Source: Rhizobium sp. CSW-27
Lineage (GTDB): Bacteria; Pseudomonadota; Alphaproteobacteria; Rhizobiales; Rhizobiaceae
DNA length: 64,000 bases
Reading direction: 5' to 3'
NCBI RefSeq assembly: GCF_018760785.1
Contig: NZ_JAHHZO010000017.1
Location: 24,538-88,537 of the forward strand
Shown: positions 1-7,897 of the stretch, in pieces
How the letters are laid out: each line of letters begins with the position of its first letter
How positions within the stretch are numbered: position 1 is the stretch's first letter
Made by a program: the position numbers and the translations under genes
The notes under the pieces: model-generated
What the model was told of the DNA's origin: nothing
The model's database searches: none
The model's input: only the letters and a program-made list of their open reading frames with translations

Positions 1-26
1 CGCTGCCGGCCGGGAGCGGTACGTGA
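1..26 (+). CDS. 3' tail of an upstream gene, possibly sensor kinase chvG (partial)
   Basis: Positions 3-26 can be read as LPAGSGT followed by TGA, and this stop overlaps the GTG start of hprK by four bases (GTGA). In Rhizobiaceae the gene directly upstream of hprK is the chvG/exoS sensor kinase, so this is probably its last few codons. Too short to prove by sequence. Confidence 0.3.
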
Positions 27-490
27 CAGCGGGCGTGACCAATATCCATGCCACGGCCATCGCGGTCGGCACCCGGGGCCTGCTGTTTGTCGGCCCCTCC
101 GGCTGTGGCAAGTCGATGCTGGCACTGGCCTGCCTTGCCGCTGCCCGCCGCGCCGGCGCCTTCGCCGCGCTGGTGGCGGACGATCAGGTCTTCATCCGCA
201 GGGCCGGCAACCGGCTGATCGCCGAGCGCCCGGCCTCCATCGCCGGACTGATCGAGATCCGCGGCAGTGGCATCGCTGAGGTGGCAAGCATTGCCAAGGC
301 AAGCCTGGACCTCGCCATCCGTCCGCTGGCGGGCAACGAAGCCGAACGGCTGCCGCCGGAAGACGAGATGCTCGCCCTGGGCGAGGCCATGGCACTTCCG
401 CTCCTGCGTCTCTTGCGCAGCACAACGGAGCCGCTTGCCGCCATCGCGGCTTTGCGACCCGATTTTCAGGGTGAACGACCCTTCACATGA
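23..490 (+). CDS. hprK: HPr kinase/phosphorylase, short alphaproteobacterial form
   Basis: 155-residue protein corresponding to only the C-terminal catalytic domain of HPr kinase; the N-terminal domain of Firmicutes enzymes is absent, as is usual in alphaproteobacteria. The Walker A motif GPSGCGKS is at residues 24-31, and a VADDQVF segment follows near residue 50. It phosphorylates HPr on its regulatory serine and links carbon/nitrogen PTS status to gene regulation. The GTG start overlaps the stop of the preceding frame, implying translational coupling. The next genes encode EIIA and HPr, its direct partners, and no sugar permease (EIIBC) gene is present, so this is a regulatory rather than transport PTS. 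Identification is firm from motif and context. Confidence 0.9.
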   Translation: MTAGVTNIHATAIAVGTRGLLFVGPSGCGKSMLALACLAAARRAGAFAALVADDQVFIRRAGNRLIAERPASIAGLIEIRGSGIAEVASIAKASLDLAIRPLAGNEAERLPPEDEMLALGEAMALPLLRLLRSTTEPLAAIAALRPDFQGERPFT

Positions 491-617
491 CGTTCAGCCG
501 GCGATTTTTAACTTGCACTTCGACTTTACATGGACAAGATGGCTTCCCACCGCCGTCTGACCTGTTGCAGTGCGAAACGAGGTCGAGCGTATCCTTGTAC
601 TGGGGGGTGAATTCAAT

Positions 618-1019
618 ATGATCGGACTGGTGCTTGTCACCCATGGCAAGCTGGCTGAGGAATTTCGTCATGCGCTGGAGCATGTCGTCGGACCCCAGAA
701 ATGTATCGAGACCGTCTGCATCGGTCCCGACGATGACATGGACCAGCGGCGGCAGGACATCGTCACCGCCGTGGAGCGTGCCGACAGCGGCCATGGCGTC
801 GTCATCCTGACCGACATGTTCGGCGGCACCCCTTCGAACCTCTCGATCTCCGTGATGAACAGCGGCCGCATCGAGGTGATTGCCGGTGTCAACCTGCCGA
901 TGCTGATCAAACTGGCCGGCGTGCGCGGCGAGAACGACATGCAGAAGGCACTTGCGGAGGCGGCGGATGCCGGCCGCAAATATATCAACGTTGCCAGCCG
1001 CGTCCTCAGCGGCAAGTGA
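618..1019 (+). CDS. manX: PTS EIIA component, mannose/fructose family (regulatory PTS)
   Basis: 133-residue protein starting MIGLVLVTHG; His9 is the expected phosphorylated residue of the EIIA-Man fold, and the DMFGGTPSN segment in the middle is family-typical. I chose the ATG at 618 because it begins exactly at the conserved family N-terminus and has a GGGGGG-rich ribosome site just upstream; a longer in-frame start at 570 adds 16 unrelated residues. It sits between hprK and ptsH with no EIIB/EIIC genes nearby. The likely role is as terminal phosphate acceptor in a regulatory relay with HPr. The 127-bp gap after hprK may hold its own promoter, but I see no clear consensus. Confidence 0.88.
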   Translation: MIGLVLVTHGKLAEEFRHALEHVVGPQKCIETVCIGPDDDMDQRRQDIVTAVERADSGHGVVILTDMFGGTPSNLSISVMNSGRIEVIAGVNLPMLIKLAGVRGENDMQKALAEAADAGRKYINVASRVLSGK

Positions 1020-1028
1020 ACAGGCTCG

Positions 1029-1307
1029 ATGTCGTCATCCCTTACCCGTGAACTGCTGATCATCAACAAGCGCGGCCTGCATGCGCGCGCCTCTGCAAAG
1101 TTCGTCCAGACCGTTTCCGGCTTCAATGCCGAAATCAATGTCTCCAAGGACGGCATGACGGTGGGCGGCACCTCCATCATGGGTCTGATGATGCTGGCGG
1201 CCAGCCCCGGCTGCACCATCGAGGTCAGCGCCAGCGGCGTGGAGGCCGAAGCCGCCCTGGAGGCGCTGACGCGCCTCATCGCCGACCGGTTTGGCGAAGA
1301 GATGTAA
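1029..1307 (+). CDS. ptsH: Phosphocarrier protein HPr/NPr
   Basis: 92-residue HPr. The active-site histidine is His18 in GLHARA, and the regulatory serine targeted by HPr kinase is Ser49 in the TSIMGLMML stretch. Both phosphorylation sites are intact, which fits the presence of hprK two genes upstream. It begins 10 bp after the EIIA stop, so the two are cotranscribed. HPr passes phosphate from enzyme I to EIIA; in Rhizobiaceae this chain is regulatory and influences carbon use and envelope signalling. Enzyme I (ptsP) is not in the window. Confidence 0.92.
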   Translation: MSSSLTRELLIINKRGLHARASAKFVQTVSGFNAEINVSKDGMTVGGTSIMGLMMLAASPGCTIEVSASGVEAEAALEALTRLIADRFGEEM

Positions 1308-1312
1308 CGATC

Positions 1313-1332
1313 ATATAAAGACTTCTTTATAT
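1313..1332. promoter_or_regulatory. Perfect palindrome upstream of ahcY, candidate SahR-type operator
   Basis: ATATAAAGACTTCTTTATAT has two perfect 8-bp inverted arms (ATATAAAG/CTTTATAT) around a 4-bp centre. It stands out as AT-rich in GC-rich surroundings and lies 122 bp before the ahcY start. Palindromes of this kind upstream of ahcY and methionine-cycle genes have been attributed to ArsR-family, SAH-responsive regulators (SahR) in proteobacteria. The palindrome is observed; the regulator is inferred. Confidence 0.6.
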
Positions 1333-1354
1333 CCTTATTGCTAGTTTCCGGGAA

Positions 1355-1396
1355 GCCTGCTAAACGCAGGCAGCGCCCTTGCCTGGTGGCAGGGGC
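1355..1396 (+). promoter_or_regulatory. Structured 5' leader of ahcY (two adjacent hairpins)
   Basis: Two stems follow one another: GCCTGC-TAAAC-GCAGGC (1355-1371, perfect 6 bp) and GCCCTTGCC-TGGT-GGCAGGGGC (1375-1396, 9 bp with one G-U pair). No uridine run follows, so this is not a simple terminator. It could be a leader RNA controlling ahcY, or an attenuation or stability element. I do not recognise it as one of the SAM or SAH riboswitch classes I know. Confidence 0.4.
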
Positions 1397-1453
1397 AGGA
1401 TTCCACGCGGCTTGCCGATCAACGGTAGCCCCCTGCGGAGCTGGAGAGCCACC

Positions 1454-2854
1454 ATGACAGTTGAGAACGATTACATCGTCGCGGACATCGCGCTTGCCGA
1501 TTTCGGCCGCAAGGAACTCGACATTGCCGAAACCGAAATGCCGGGCCTTATGGCCTGCCGCGCCGAATTCGGCGAGACCAAGCCGCTCAAGGGCGCGCGC
1601 ATTTCCGGCTCGCTGCACATGACGATCCAGACGGCCGTACTGATCGAAACCCTCAAGGTTCTGGGCGCCGACGTCCGCTGGGCCTCCTGCAACATCTTCT
1701 CCACGCAGGACCATGCGGCCGCCGCCATCGCGGCCGCCGGCATCCCGGTCTTTGCCGTGAAGGGTGAATCGCTGACCGAATACTGGGACTATACCGACCG
1801 CATCTTCCAGTGGACCGATGGCGGCCTGTCCAACATGATCCTCGACGACGGCGGCGATGCCACCATGTATATCCTGCTCGGCGCCCGCGCCGAGGCCGGC
1901 GAGGACGTGCTCTCCAATCCGGGTTCGGAAGAGGAAGAGATCCTGTTCGCCCAGATCAAGAAGCGCCTCAAGGCATCGCCGGGCTGGTTCACCAAGCAGC
2001 GCGATGCGATCAAGGGTGTCACGGAAGAAACCACCACGGGCGTTCACCGCCTCTATGATCTTGCCAAGCGGGGCCTCCTGCCCTTCCCCGCCATCAACGT
2101 CAACGACAGCGTCACCAAGTCGAAGTTCGACAACAAGTATGGCTGCAAGGAATCGCTGGTCGACGGCATTCGCCGCGCCACCGACGTGATGATGGCCGGC
2201 AAGGTGGCCGTGGTCTGCGGTTATGGCGACGTGGGCAAGGGCTCCGCCGCTTCGCTGACGGGCGCCGGCGCCCGCGTGAAGGTGACGGAAGTCGATCCGA
2301 TCTGCGCCCTGCAGGCCGCCATGGACGGCTATGAAGTGGTGCAGCTCGAAGATGTCGTCTCCTCCGCCGACATCTTCATCACCACCACCGGCAACCGCGA
2401 CGTCATCCGCATCGAGCACATGCGCGAGATGAAGGACATGGCGATCGTCGGCAATATCGGTCACTTCGACAACGAGATTCAGGTCGCGGCCCTCAAGAAC
2501 CTGAAGTGGACGAACATCAAGCCGCAGGTGGACATGATCACCTTCCCGAAGGGCAACCGGATGATCCTGCTCTCGGAAGGCCGCCTGCTGAACCTCGGCA
2601 ATGCCACCGGCCACCCCTCCTTCGTGATGTCGGCCTCCTTCACCAACCAGGTTCTCGGCCAGATCGAGCTATTCACCAAGACCGGCGAGTACAAGCCCGG
2701 CGTGTATGTGCTGCCGAAGCATCTGGACGAGAAGGTCGCCCGTCTGCACCTTGCCAAGCTCGGCGTGAAGCTTACCCAGCTCACGGAAGAGCAAGCCGCC
2801 TATATTGGCGTCTCGCAGCAGGGTCCGTTCAAGGCCGAGCACTACAGGTACTGA
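1454..2854 (+). CDS. ahcY: Adenosylhomocysteinase (S-adenosylhomocysteine hydrolase)
   Basis: 466-residue enzyme that hydrolyses S-adenosylhomocysteine to adenosine and homocysteine in the cytosol, closing the activated-methyl cycle. The NAD-binding glycine-rich loop GYGDVGKG lies near residues 255-262, and the protein ends in the family-typical KAEHYRY. The ATG at 1454 is preceded by a GGAG site; in-frame starts further upstream add 25 residues not typical of the family and run through the leader hairpins. It is transcribed alone: a palindrome and structured leader lie upstream and a strong terminator downstream. This separates it from ptsH and divL even though the order is the usual rhizobial one. 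Confidence 0.97.
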   Translation: MTVENDYIVADIALADFGRKELDIAETEMPGLMACRAEFGETKPLKGARISGSLHMTIQTAVLIETLKVLGADVRWASCNIFSTQDHAAAAIAAAGIPVFAVKGESLTEYWDYTDRIFQWTDGGLSNMILDDGGDATMYILLGARAEAGEDVLSNPGSEEEEILFAQIKKRLKASPGWFTKQRDAIKGVTEETTTGVHRLYDLAKRGLLPFPAINVNDSVTKSKFDNKYGCKESLVDGIRRATDVMMAGKVAVVCGYGDVGKGSAASLTGAGARVKVTEVDPICALQAAMDGYEVVQLEDVVSSADIFITTTGNRDVIRIEHMREMKDMAIVGNIGHFDNEIQVAALKNLKWTNIKPQVDMITFPKGNRMILLSEGRLLNLGNATGHPSFVMSASFTNQVLGQIELFTKTGEYKPGVYVLPKHLDEKVARLHLAKLGVKLTQLTEEQAAYIGVSQQGPFKAEHYRY

Positions 2855-2880
2855 TTTTACCGAATCTGTCCACAAGATGT

Positions 2881-2919
2881 AGAGGTCGCGGGCTTGACTT
2901 TCCCGCGACCTCTTTTTTT
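2881..2919 (+). terminator. Rho-independent terminator of ahcY
   Basis: AGAGGTCGCGGG (2881-2892) and CCCGCGACCTCT (2902-2913) form a perfect 12-bp stem around a 9-nt loop, followed at once by a run of T to 2919. It starts 27 bp after the ahcY stop. Confidence 0.95.
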
Positions 2920-3048
2920 GTCCGCCCCCTTTGCCGCAATTTGGCGAAGCAGATATTGTTTTAGCACTTGATTCGCGCATCGGTGCGGCGTTGCGCGGAC
3001 TGGGATGTCTTGTCGACAAAGCGGCAAATCGGACGGAGACAGACCGGA

Positions 3049-5628
3049 ATGGCGGAAAAGAAACGGGCTTCTCGCGGGAAGCCGTTCATGGGTGGCGGTT
3101 GCGACGAGGCACCGGCATCGACACAATCTTTGGTGGTGATGCCCAGTCGGAAATCCGGCCGGCGGCCTCTGGCGCGGTTGTGCCGGCGACTGGCCTCCGG
3201 TCTTGCGGGAACCGCGCTGTCCGGCCTTGCCGGCACGGCGATGGCCCAGCAGCAGGCGGTCAGCACCGGACGGCTGTTCACCTCCTCCGAGGTGATCTTC
3301 TCGTCCTTCGCGGTGGGTGCCATCGCGGCGGCCCTGCTGTCGACGATCTGGCTGGTGCGCCAGCGCGGCCATCTGGAGACGGAGAGCGAGGACATGCGCA
3401 TGGCGCTGTCCGAGGCGCAGCAGCGCATCTCCAACTACGAGGCGCTGATCGCCGACAAGAACCGGCGCATCGTCATCTGGGAAGCCGGGCCCTCGCGGCC
3501 GGAATTCCTTGGTCAGCTGCCGGCGGAATCCGGCGCGCCGCAGGAAGATCGCGATTTCCTCGCCTTCGGTCGCTGGCTGCGCCCCCATTCGGCGGCAGAG
3601 CTTGAGCGGGCCATCGAGGCGCTGCGCGGCAAGGCCCGCAGCTTCGAAATGGCGGTGGAGACGAACCGCGACGAGATTCTCGACGTGCAGGGCCGCGTCT
3701 CGGGCGGCAAGGCTTTCGTGCGCTTCGTGGCGCTGAACAACCTGCGCGCCGAACTGGCCGAGCTGAAGATCGAACGCGAACGGCTGGTCTCGTCGATCAA
3801 CCTGTTCCAGACGCTGCTCGATTCGCTCGAGCAGCCGGTCTGGCATCGCGATGCCGAGGGTAATCTGGTCTGGGTCAACCAGGCTTATGGCGATGCCGTG
3901 GAGGCGACAAGCCCGGCACAGGCCGTGCAGGAAAGCCGGGAATTCCTCGGCACCATCGCGCGCGAAAAGATCCGCGCCACCGCCGCGGCGCATTCTCCCT
4001 TCCATGACCGGGTCTCCACCGTGGTGCGCGGCAACCGCACCGTCTTCGACGTGGTGGACGTGGTCGGCAAGGCGGGTTCCGCCGGCATGGCGATCGACGT
4101 TTCCGAGGCGGAGGCCGTGCGCGCCGAACTCAGCCGCACGCTGAAGAGCCATGCCGAAACGCTGGATCACCTGGCAACGCCGGTTGCGATCTTCGACCGC
4201 GACCAGCGCCTGCAGTTCTACAATCAGGCCTTCGCACGGCTCTGGGATCTCGATCTCGGCTTCCTGGAAAGCCGGCCCGACCACAACGAACTGCTGGACC
4301 GCCTGCGCAGCCAGAACAAGCTGCCGGAGCAGCTGAACTGGCGCAACTGGAAGGAAAGCGTCCTTTCGGTCTACCGTTCGCTCGACACGCAGACCAATCG
4401 CTGGCACCTGCCGAACGGCCAGACCCTGCAGGTGATCGCCACAGCCCATCCGCAGGGCGGCGTCACATGGGTGTTCGAGAACCTTACCGAGCAGGTGGAT
4501 CTCGAAACCCGCTACAACACGCTGGTCAAGGTGCAGGGCGAAACCATCGACCATCTGGCGGAAGGCGTTGCCGTCTTCGGACCGGACGGGCGTATCCGCC
4601 TGTCCAACCCGGCCTTCCGGGCGCTCTGGGGCCTCACCGAGGAGCAGACCGCGCCGGGAACGCATATCCGCGCCGTAGAGGCGGCCTGCGCCATGGAATA
4701 TGACCGGCCGGACGGCTGGCGCCTGTTCGGGCAGATGCTGACCAATTTCGATGACGAGCGCCCGTCGCTGCAAGGCACGTTCGAGCTCTTTTCCGGCATC
4801 GTGCTCGACTATGCGGTGATCCCGCTGCCGAACGCCCAGACCATGCTGACCTTCGTCAACATGACCGACAGCGCGCGTGCCGAGCGGGCACTGAAGGAAA
4901 AGAACGAGGCTCTGCGCAAGGCCGACGAGCTGAAGAACGATTTCGTCCAGCACGTCTCCTACGAACTGCGTTCACCGCTGACCAACATCATCGGCTTCAC
5001 CGATCTCCTGAAGACGCCGGGCATCGGCCCGCTCAACGAGCGACAGGCGGAGTATGTGGACCACATCTCCGCCTCCTCCGCACTGCTCTTGACCATCGTC
5101 AACGACATTCTCGATCTGGCGACCGTCGATGCCGGCATCATGGAGCTGAATTATTCCGAGGTGGATGTCGACGACCTGCTGGACGATGTCGCCATGCAGA
5201 TTGCCGACCGGCTTTACGAAAACGCCGTGACGCTGGAAATCCTGGCGCCGAAGAACCTCGGCACCATCGTGGCGGACCAGCAGCGGCTGAAGCAGATCCT
5301 CATCAAGCTGATCACCAATGCGGCGAATTTCTCGCCGGAAGGCGGCACCGTGACGCTGCGCGGCTGGCGCGAGGGAACGGATTTCTTCTTCTCCGTGGCA
5401 GATCGCGGCCCTGGCATGAGCGAGGATATGCTGAAGACGGTGTTCGGCCGCTTCTCCAGCGGCAAGGGTGGCAGGAAGAGCGGCGCCGGTCTCGGCCTTT
5501 CCATCGTTGAAAGCTTCGTCAACCTGCATCACGGCGAGGTGCGGATCGACAGCCGGATGGGCGAAGGCACCACCGTGACCTGCCGCATCCCGAGCGCGAT
5601 GAACATCCGGTCCGTTGCCGCCGAATGA
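3049..5628 (+). CDS. divL: DivL-type PAS sensor pseudo-histidine kinase with Tyr at the phospho-acceptor position
   Basis: 859 residues. The N-terminus has a signal-like stretch (to about residue 66, ending AMA) and a membrane segment at about 82-103, followed by coiled coil, three PAS-like repeats (about 250-370, 370-485, 497-610), a dimerisation domain and a HATPase domain (about 735-850) with intact N, G1 (DRGPGM) and G2 (GAGLGLSIV) boxes. The usual H-box HELRTPL is SYELRSPL here, with Tyr638 replacing histidine. That is the hallmark of Caulobacter DivL, which works with DivK and CckA to control CtrA. The ATG at 3049 was preferred over an in-frame TTG at 2968. The gene follows ahcY and overlaps the TsaE-AmgK start by ATGA, a conserved rhizobial arrangement. 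DivL in Caulobacter acts as a modulator rather than a kinase; here that is inferred. Confidence 0.88.
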   Translation: MAEKKRASRGKPFMGGGCDEAPASTQSLVVMPSRKSGRRPLARLCRRLASGLAGTALSGLAGTAMAQQQAVSTGRLFTSSEVIFSSFAVGAIAAALLSTIWLVRQRGHLETESEDMRMALSEAQQRISNYEALIADKNRRIVIWEAGPSRPEFLGQLPAESGAPQEDRDFLAFGRWLRPHSAAELERAIEALRGKARSFEMAVETNRDEILDVQGRVSGGKAFVRFVALNNLRAELAELKIERERLVSSINLFQTLLDSLEQPVWHRDAEGNLVWVNQAYGDAVEATSPAQAVQESREFLGTIAREKIRATAAAHSPFHDRVSTVVRGNRTVFDVVDVVGKAGSAGMAIDVSEAEAVRAELSRTLKSHAETLDHLATPVAIFDRDQRLQFYNQAFARLWDLDLGFLESRPDHNELLDRLRSQNKLPEQLNWRNWKESVLSVYRSLDTQTNRWHLPNGQTLQVIATAHPQGGVTWVFENLTEQVDLETRYNTLVKVQGETIDHLAEGVAVFGPDGRIRLSNPAFRALWGLTEEQTAPGTHIRAVEAACAMEYDRPDGWRLFGQMLTNFDDERPSLQGTFELFSGIVLDYAVIPLPNAQTMLTFVNMTDSARAERALKEKNEALRKADELKNDFVQHVSYELRSPLTNIIGFTDLLKTPGIGPLNERQAEYVDHISASSALLLTIVNDILDLATVDAGIMELNYSEVDVDDLLDDVAMQIADRLYENAVTLEILAPKNLGTIVADQQRLKQILIKLITNAANFSPEGGTVTLRGWREGTDFFFSVADRGPGMSEDMLKTVFGRFSSGKGGRKSGAGLGLSIVESFVNLHHGEVRIDSRMGEGTTVTCRIPSAMNIRSVAAE

Positions 5629-7136
5629 TGGCCGAAGCCTCCCTCACGCTCACTTTGTCCAGCGAGGCGGAGACGATCCGCTTCGGCGAGGATCTGGTTC
5701 TGGCGTTGAAGGCCGGCGATTGCCTGGCGCTGTCGGGCGATCTCGGTGCCGGCAAATCGACGCTGGCACGTGCCTTCCTGCGGGCGTTGGCGGACGATCC
5801 GGAGCTTGAAGTGCCAAGCCCCACCTTCACGCTGGTGCAGAGCTACGACCTGCGCGTGCCCGTCGCCCATTTCGATCTCTATCGGCTGGCGGACGGCTCC
5901 GAACTCGATGAACTCGGGTTTGACGAAGCACTGCGGGACGGCATCTGCCTGGTGGAATGGCCGGAAATGGCCGAGGCCGAACTGCCGGCCGACCGCATTC
6001 GCCTCAGCCTCACCCATGACGGCGACGGAAGGCGGGCGGACATTGTCGGGCCGCAGCCGGTCCTTGCCCGGATTCGCCGCGTGCTCGATATTCGCGCCTT
6101 CCTGGAGGCGCATGGTCTGGCCGGCGCTTGCCGCCGCTTCCTGACCGGCGATGCCTCGCTGCGCGCCTATGAGACGGTCGTCAGCGAGACGGGTGAGACC
6201 TTCGTGCTGATGGACTGGCCGCTGCGGCCGGACGGCCCGCCGGTGCTGGACGGCAAGCCTTATCCGAAGGTCGCGCATCTGGCCGAAACCGCGCATCCCT
6301 TCGTGGCGATCGCCGATCACTTGCGCAGCCTCGGGCTTGCGGCGCCGAAAATCCTGGCGGTCGATTATGCGCAGGGCATCCTGCTGATCGAGCACCTGGG
6401 ATCGGACGGGGTGGTGGACGAGGCGGGCGCCCCGATTGCCGAACGCTATCGTGAAAGCCTCGACTGCCTGGCGCATCTGCATGGCAGTGCGCCGGTGCGC
6501 GAACTGGCAGCCGGGCCACACCACATGCACCATGTTCCGGATTTCGATCCGGTGGCGATGAAGATCGAAACCCGCCTGCTGATCGACTGGTACCTGCCGT
6601 GGAAGCGCGGCGGTGATCCGGTGACGGAGGCGGAAAGACAGGCCTATCTGGACATCTGGGACGGGTTGATCGCGCAACTGGCCGGTGCCGAGCGGCACCT
6701 CCTGCTGCGCGACTACCATTCTCCCAACCTCATCTGGCGGGCACAACAGCAGGGCTTCCAGCGCATCGGCCTCATCGATTTCCAGGATGCGATGATCGGC
6801 CCGACCGCCTATGACCTCGCCTCGCTGCTGCAGGATGCACGGGTCACCATTGCGCCCGCCCTGGCGGCAGAGCTTTACGCACGCTACGAGGCCTTGCGCC
6901 GCGCGCAAGGCGCCTTCGATGCCGAAAGCTTCGGCACAGCCTTCGCCATCATGGCCGCACAGCGCAACTGCAAGCTGGCCGGTCTCTGGGTGCGGCTGAA
7001 ACAGCGCGACGGCAAGCCGGGTTATCTCCAGCACATGCCGCGCACGCTCGGCTATCTCGATCAGACGCTGCGTCATCCGGTGCTTGCGCAGCTCAGCCAA
7101 TGGATGGCAGAAGCGGGAATCGATTTCAGCGTCTAG
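5625..7136 (+). CDS. TsaE-AmgK fusion: t6A synthesis ATPase joined to a sugar (MurNAc/GlcNAc) kinase
   Basis: 503 residues with two domains. Residues 1 to about 150 are TsaE: Walker A GDLGAGKS at 38-45 and the SPTFTLVQSY motif; TsaE is the ATPase of the TsaBDE complex making t6A37 on ANN-decoding tRNAs. From about residue 155 on it is an aminoglycoside-phosphotransferase-fold kinase with catalytic RDYHSPN (Asp363) and metal-binding IDFQD (Asp385), matching AmgK, which phosphorylates MurNAc and GlcNAc at the anomeric carbon. The next gene is murU, AmgK's partner in the anabolic recycling route to UDP-MurNAc. The start codon overlaps the divL stop (ATGA). The fusion is seen in one uninterrupted frame and is known in other rhizobia. 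Confidence 0.88.
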   Translation: MMAEASLTLTLSSEAETIRFGEDLVLALKAGDCLALSGDLGAGKSTLARAFLRALADDPELEVPSPTFTLVQSYDLRVPVAHFDLYRLADGSELDELGFDEALRDGICLVEWPEMAEAELPADRIRLSLTHDGDGRRADIVGPQPVLARIRRVLDIRAFLEAHGLAGACRRFLTGDASLRAYETVVSETGETFVLMDWPLRPDGPPVLDGKPYPKVAHLAETAHPFVAIADHLRSLGLAAPKILAVDYAQGILLIEHLGSDGVVDEAGAPIAERYRESLDCLAHLHGSAPVRELAAGPHHMHHVPDFDPVAMKIETRLLIDWYLPWKRGGDPVTEAERQAYLDIWDGLIAQLAGAERHLLLRDYHSPNLIWRAQQQGFQRIGLIDFQDAMIGPTAYDLASLLQDARVTIAPALAAELYARYEALRRAQGAFDAESFGTAFAIMAAQRNCKLAGLWVRLKQRDGKPGYLQHMPRTLGYLDQTLRHPVLAQLSQWMAEAGIDFSV

Positions 7137-7163
7137 ACACGAGCGACTTCAGGACCCGACCCG

Positions 7164-7895
7164 ATGACCCTCGAAAATGCCATGGTGCTGGCCGCAGGGC
7201 TCGGCACGCGCCTTCGTCCCATCACCGACCACATGCCGAAGCCGCTGGTGCCGGTCGGCGGGCGGCCGATGCTGGACTATATCCTCGACCTGCTGGCCGA
7301 AGCGGGCATCCGCACCATTGCCATCAACCTGCATCACCATGCCGACCAGATGGAAGCCTATCTGGACGCGCGGCCGGATTTCCGGATCCACATTTCCGAC
7401 GAGCGCGAACAGCTGATGAACAATGGCGGCGGGCTGGCCAGGGGGCTGAAGCTTCTGCCGCCCGGCCCGGTTCTCGTGATGAACGCCGATCTGTTCTGGG
7501 TGGACGAGCCGGCCGGCGAGGCATCCAACCTCAGCCGCCTGATCTCCTTCTACGATCCTGCCCGCATGGACATGGCCATGCTGTGCACGGATCTCGACCG
7601 CGCCATCGGCCATGACGGCAAGCGCGACTTCGACATGGGCACCGACGGCCGGCTGACGCGCTACCGGGACGGCGATGCGCATCCGGTGGTCTATGCCGGC
7701 GCCTTCGTGATGGACAGCGCCTTCATGGATGACGCACCGGAAACGGCCTTCAACCTCAACCTCTATTTCGACAAGGCGATTGCCCGCCAGCGCCTGTTCG
7801 GCACCGGCCTGAAAGGCCACTGGATCACGGTCGGCTCGCCTGAGGGCCTTGCGGAGGCGGAAGCCTTCCTCGCGGCGCGACCGGCGCGGGCCTGA
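7164..7895 (+). CDS. murU: N-acetylmuramate-1-phosphate uridylyltransferase (nucleotidyltransferase)
   Basis: 243 residues of the NTP-transferase fold, with the signature LAAGLGTRLRPIT at residues 9-21, then KPLVPV and a downstream NADLFW motif for metal/substrate binding. MurU converts MurNAc-1-P plus UTP to UDP-MurNAc, the step after AmgK, bypassing de novo synthesis and the fosfomycin target MurA. It starts 27 bp after the TsaE-AmgK gene and ends 2 bp before addB, so it lies in one transcription unit. A general sugar-1-phosphate nucleotidyltransferase role is the alternative, but neighbouring amgK strongly favours MurU. Confidence 0.85.
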   Translation: MTLENAMVLAAGLGTRLRPITDHMPKPLVPVGGRPMLDYILDLLAEAGIRTIAINLHHHADQMEAYLDARPDFRIHISDEREQLMNNGGGLARGLKLLPPGPVLVMNADLFWVDEPAGEASNLSRLISFYDPARMDMAMLCTDLDRAIGHDGKRDFDMGTDGRLTRYRDGDAHPVVYAGAFVMDSAFMDDAPETAFNLNLYFDKAIARQRLFGTGLKGHWITVGSPEGLAEAEAFLAARPARA

Positions 7896-7897
7896 TC

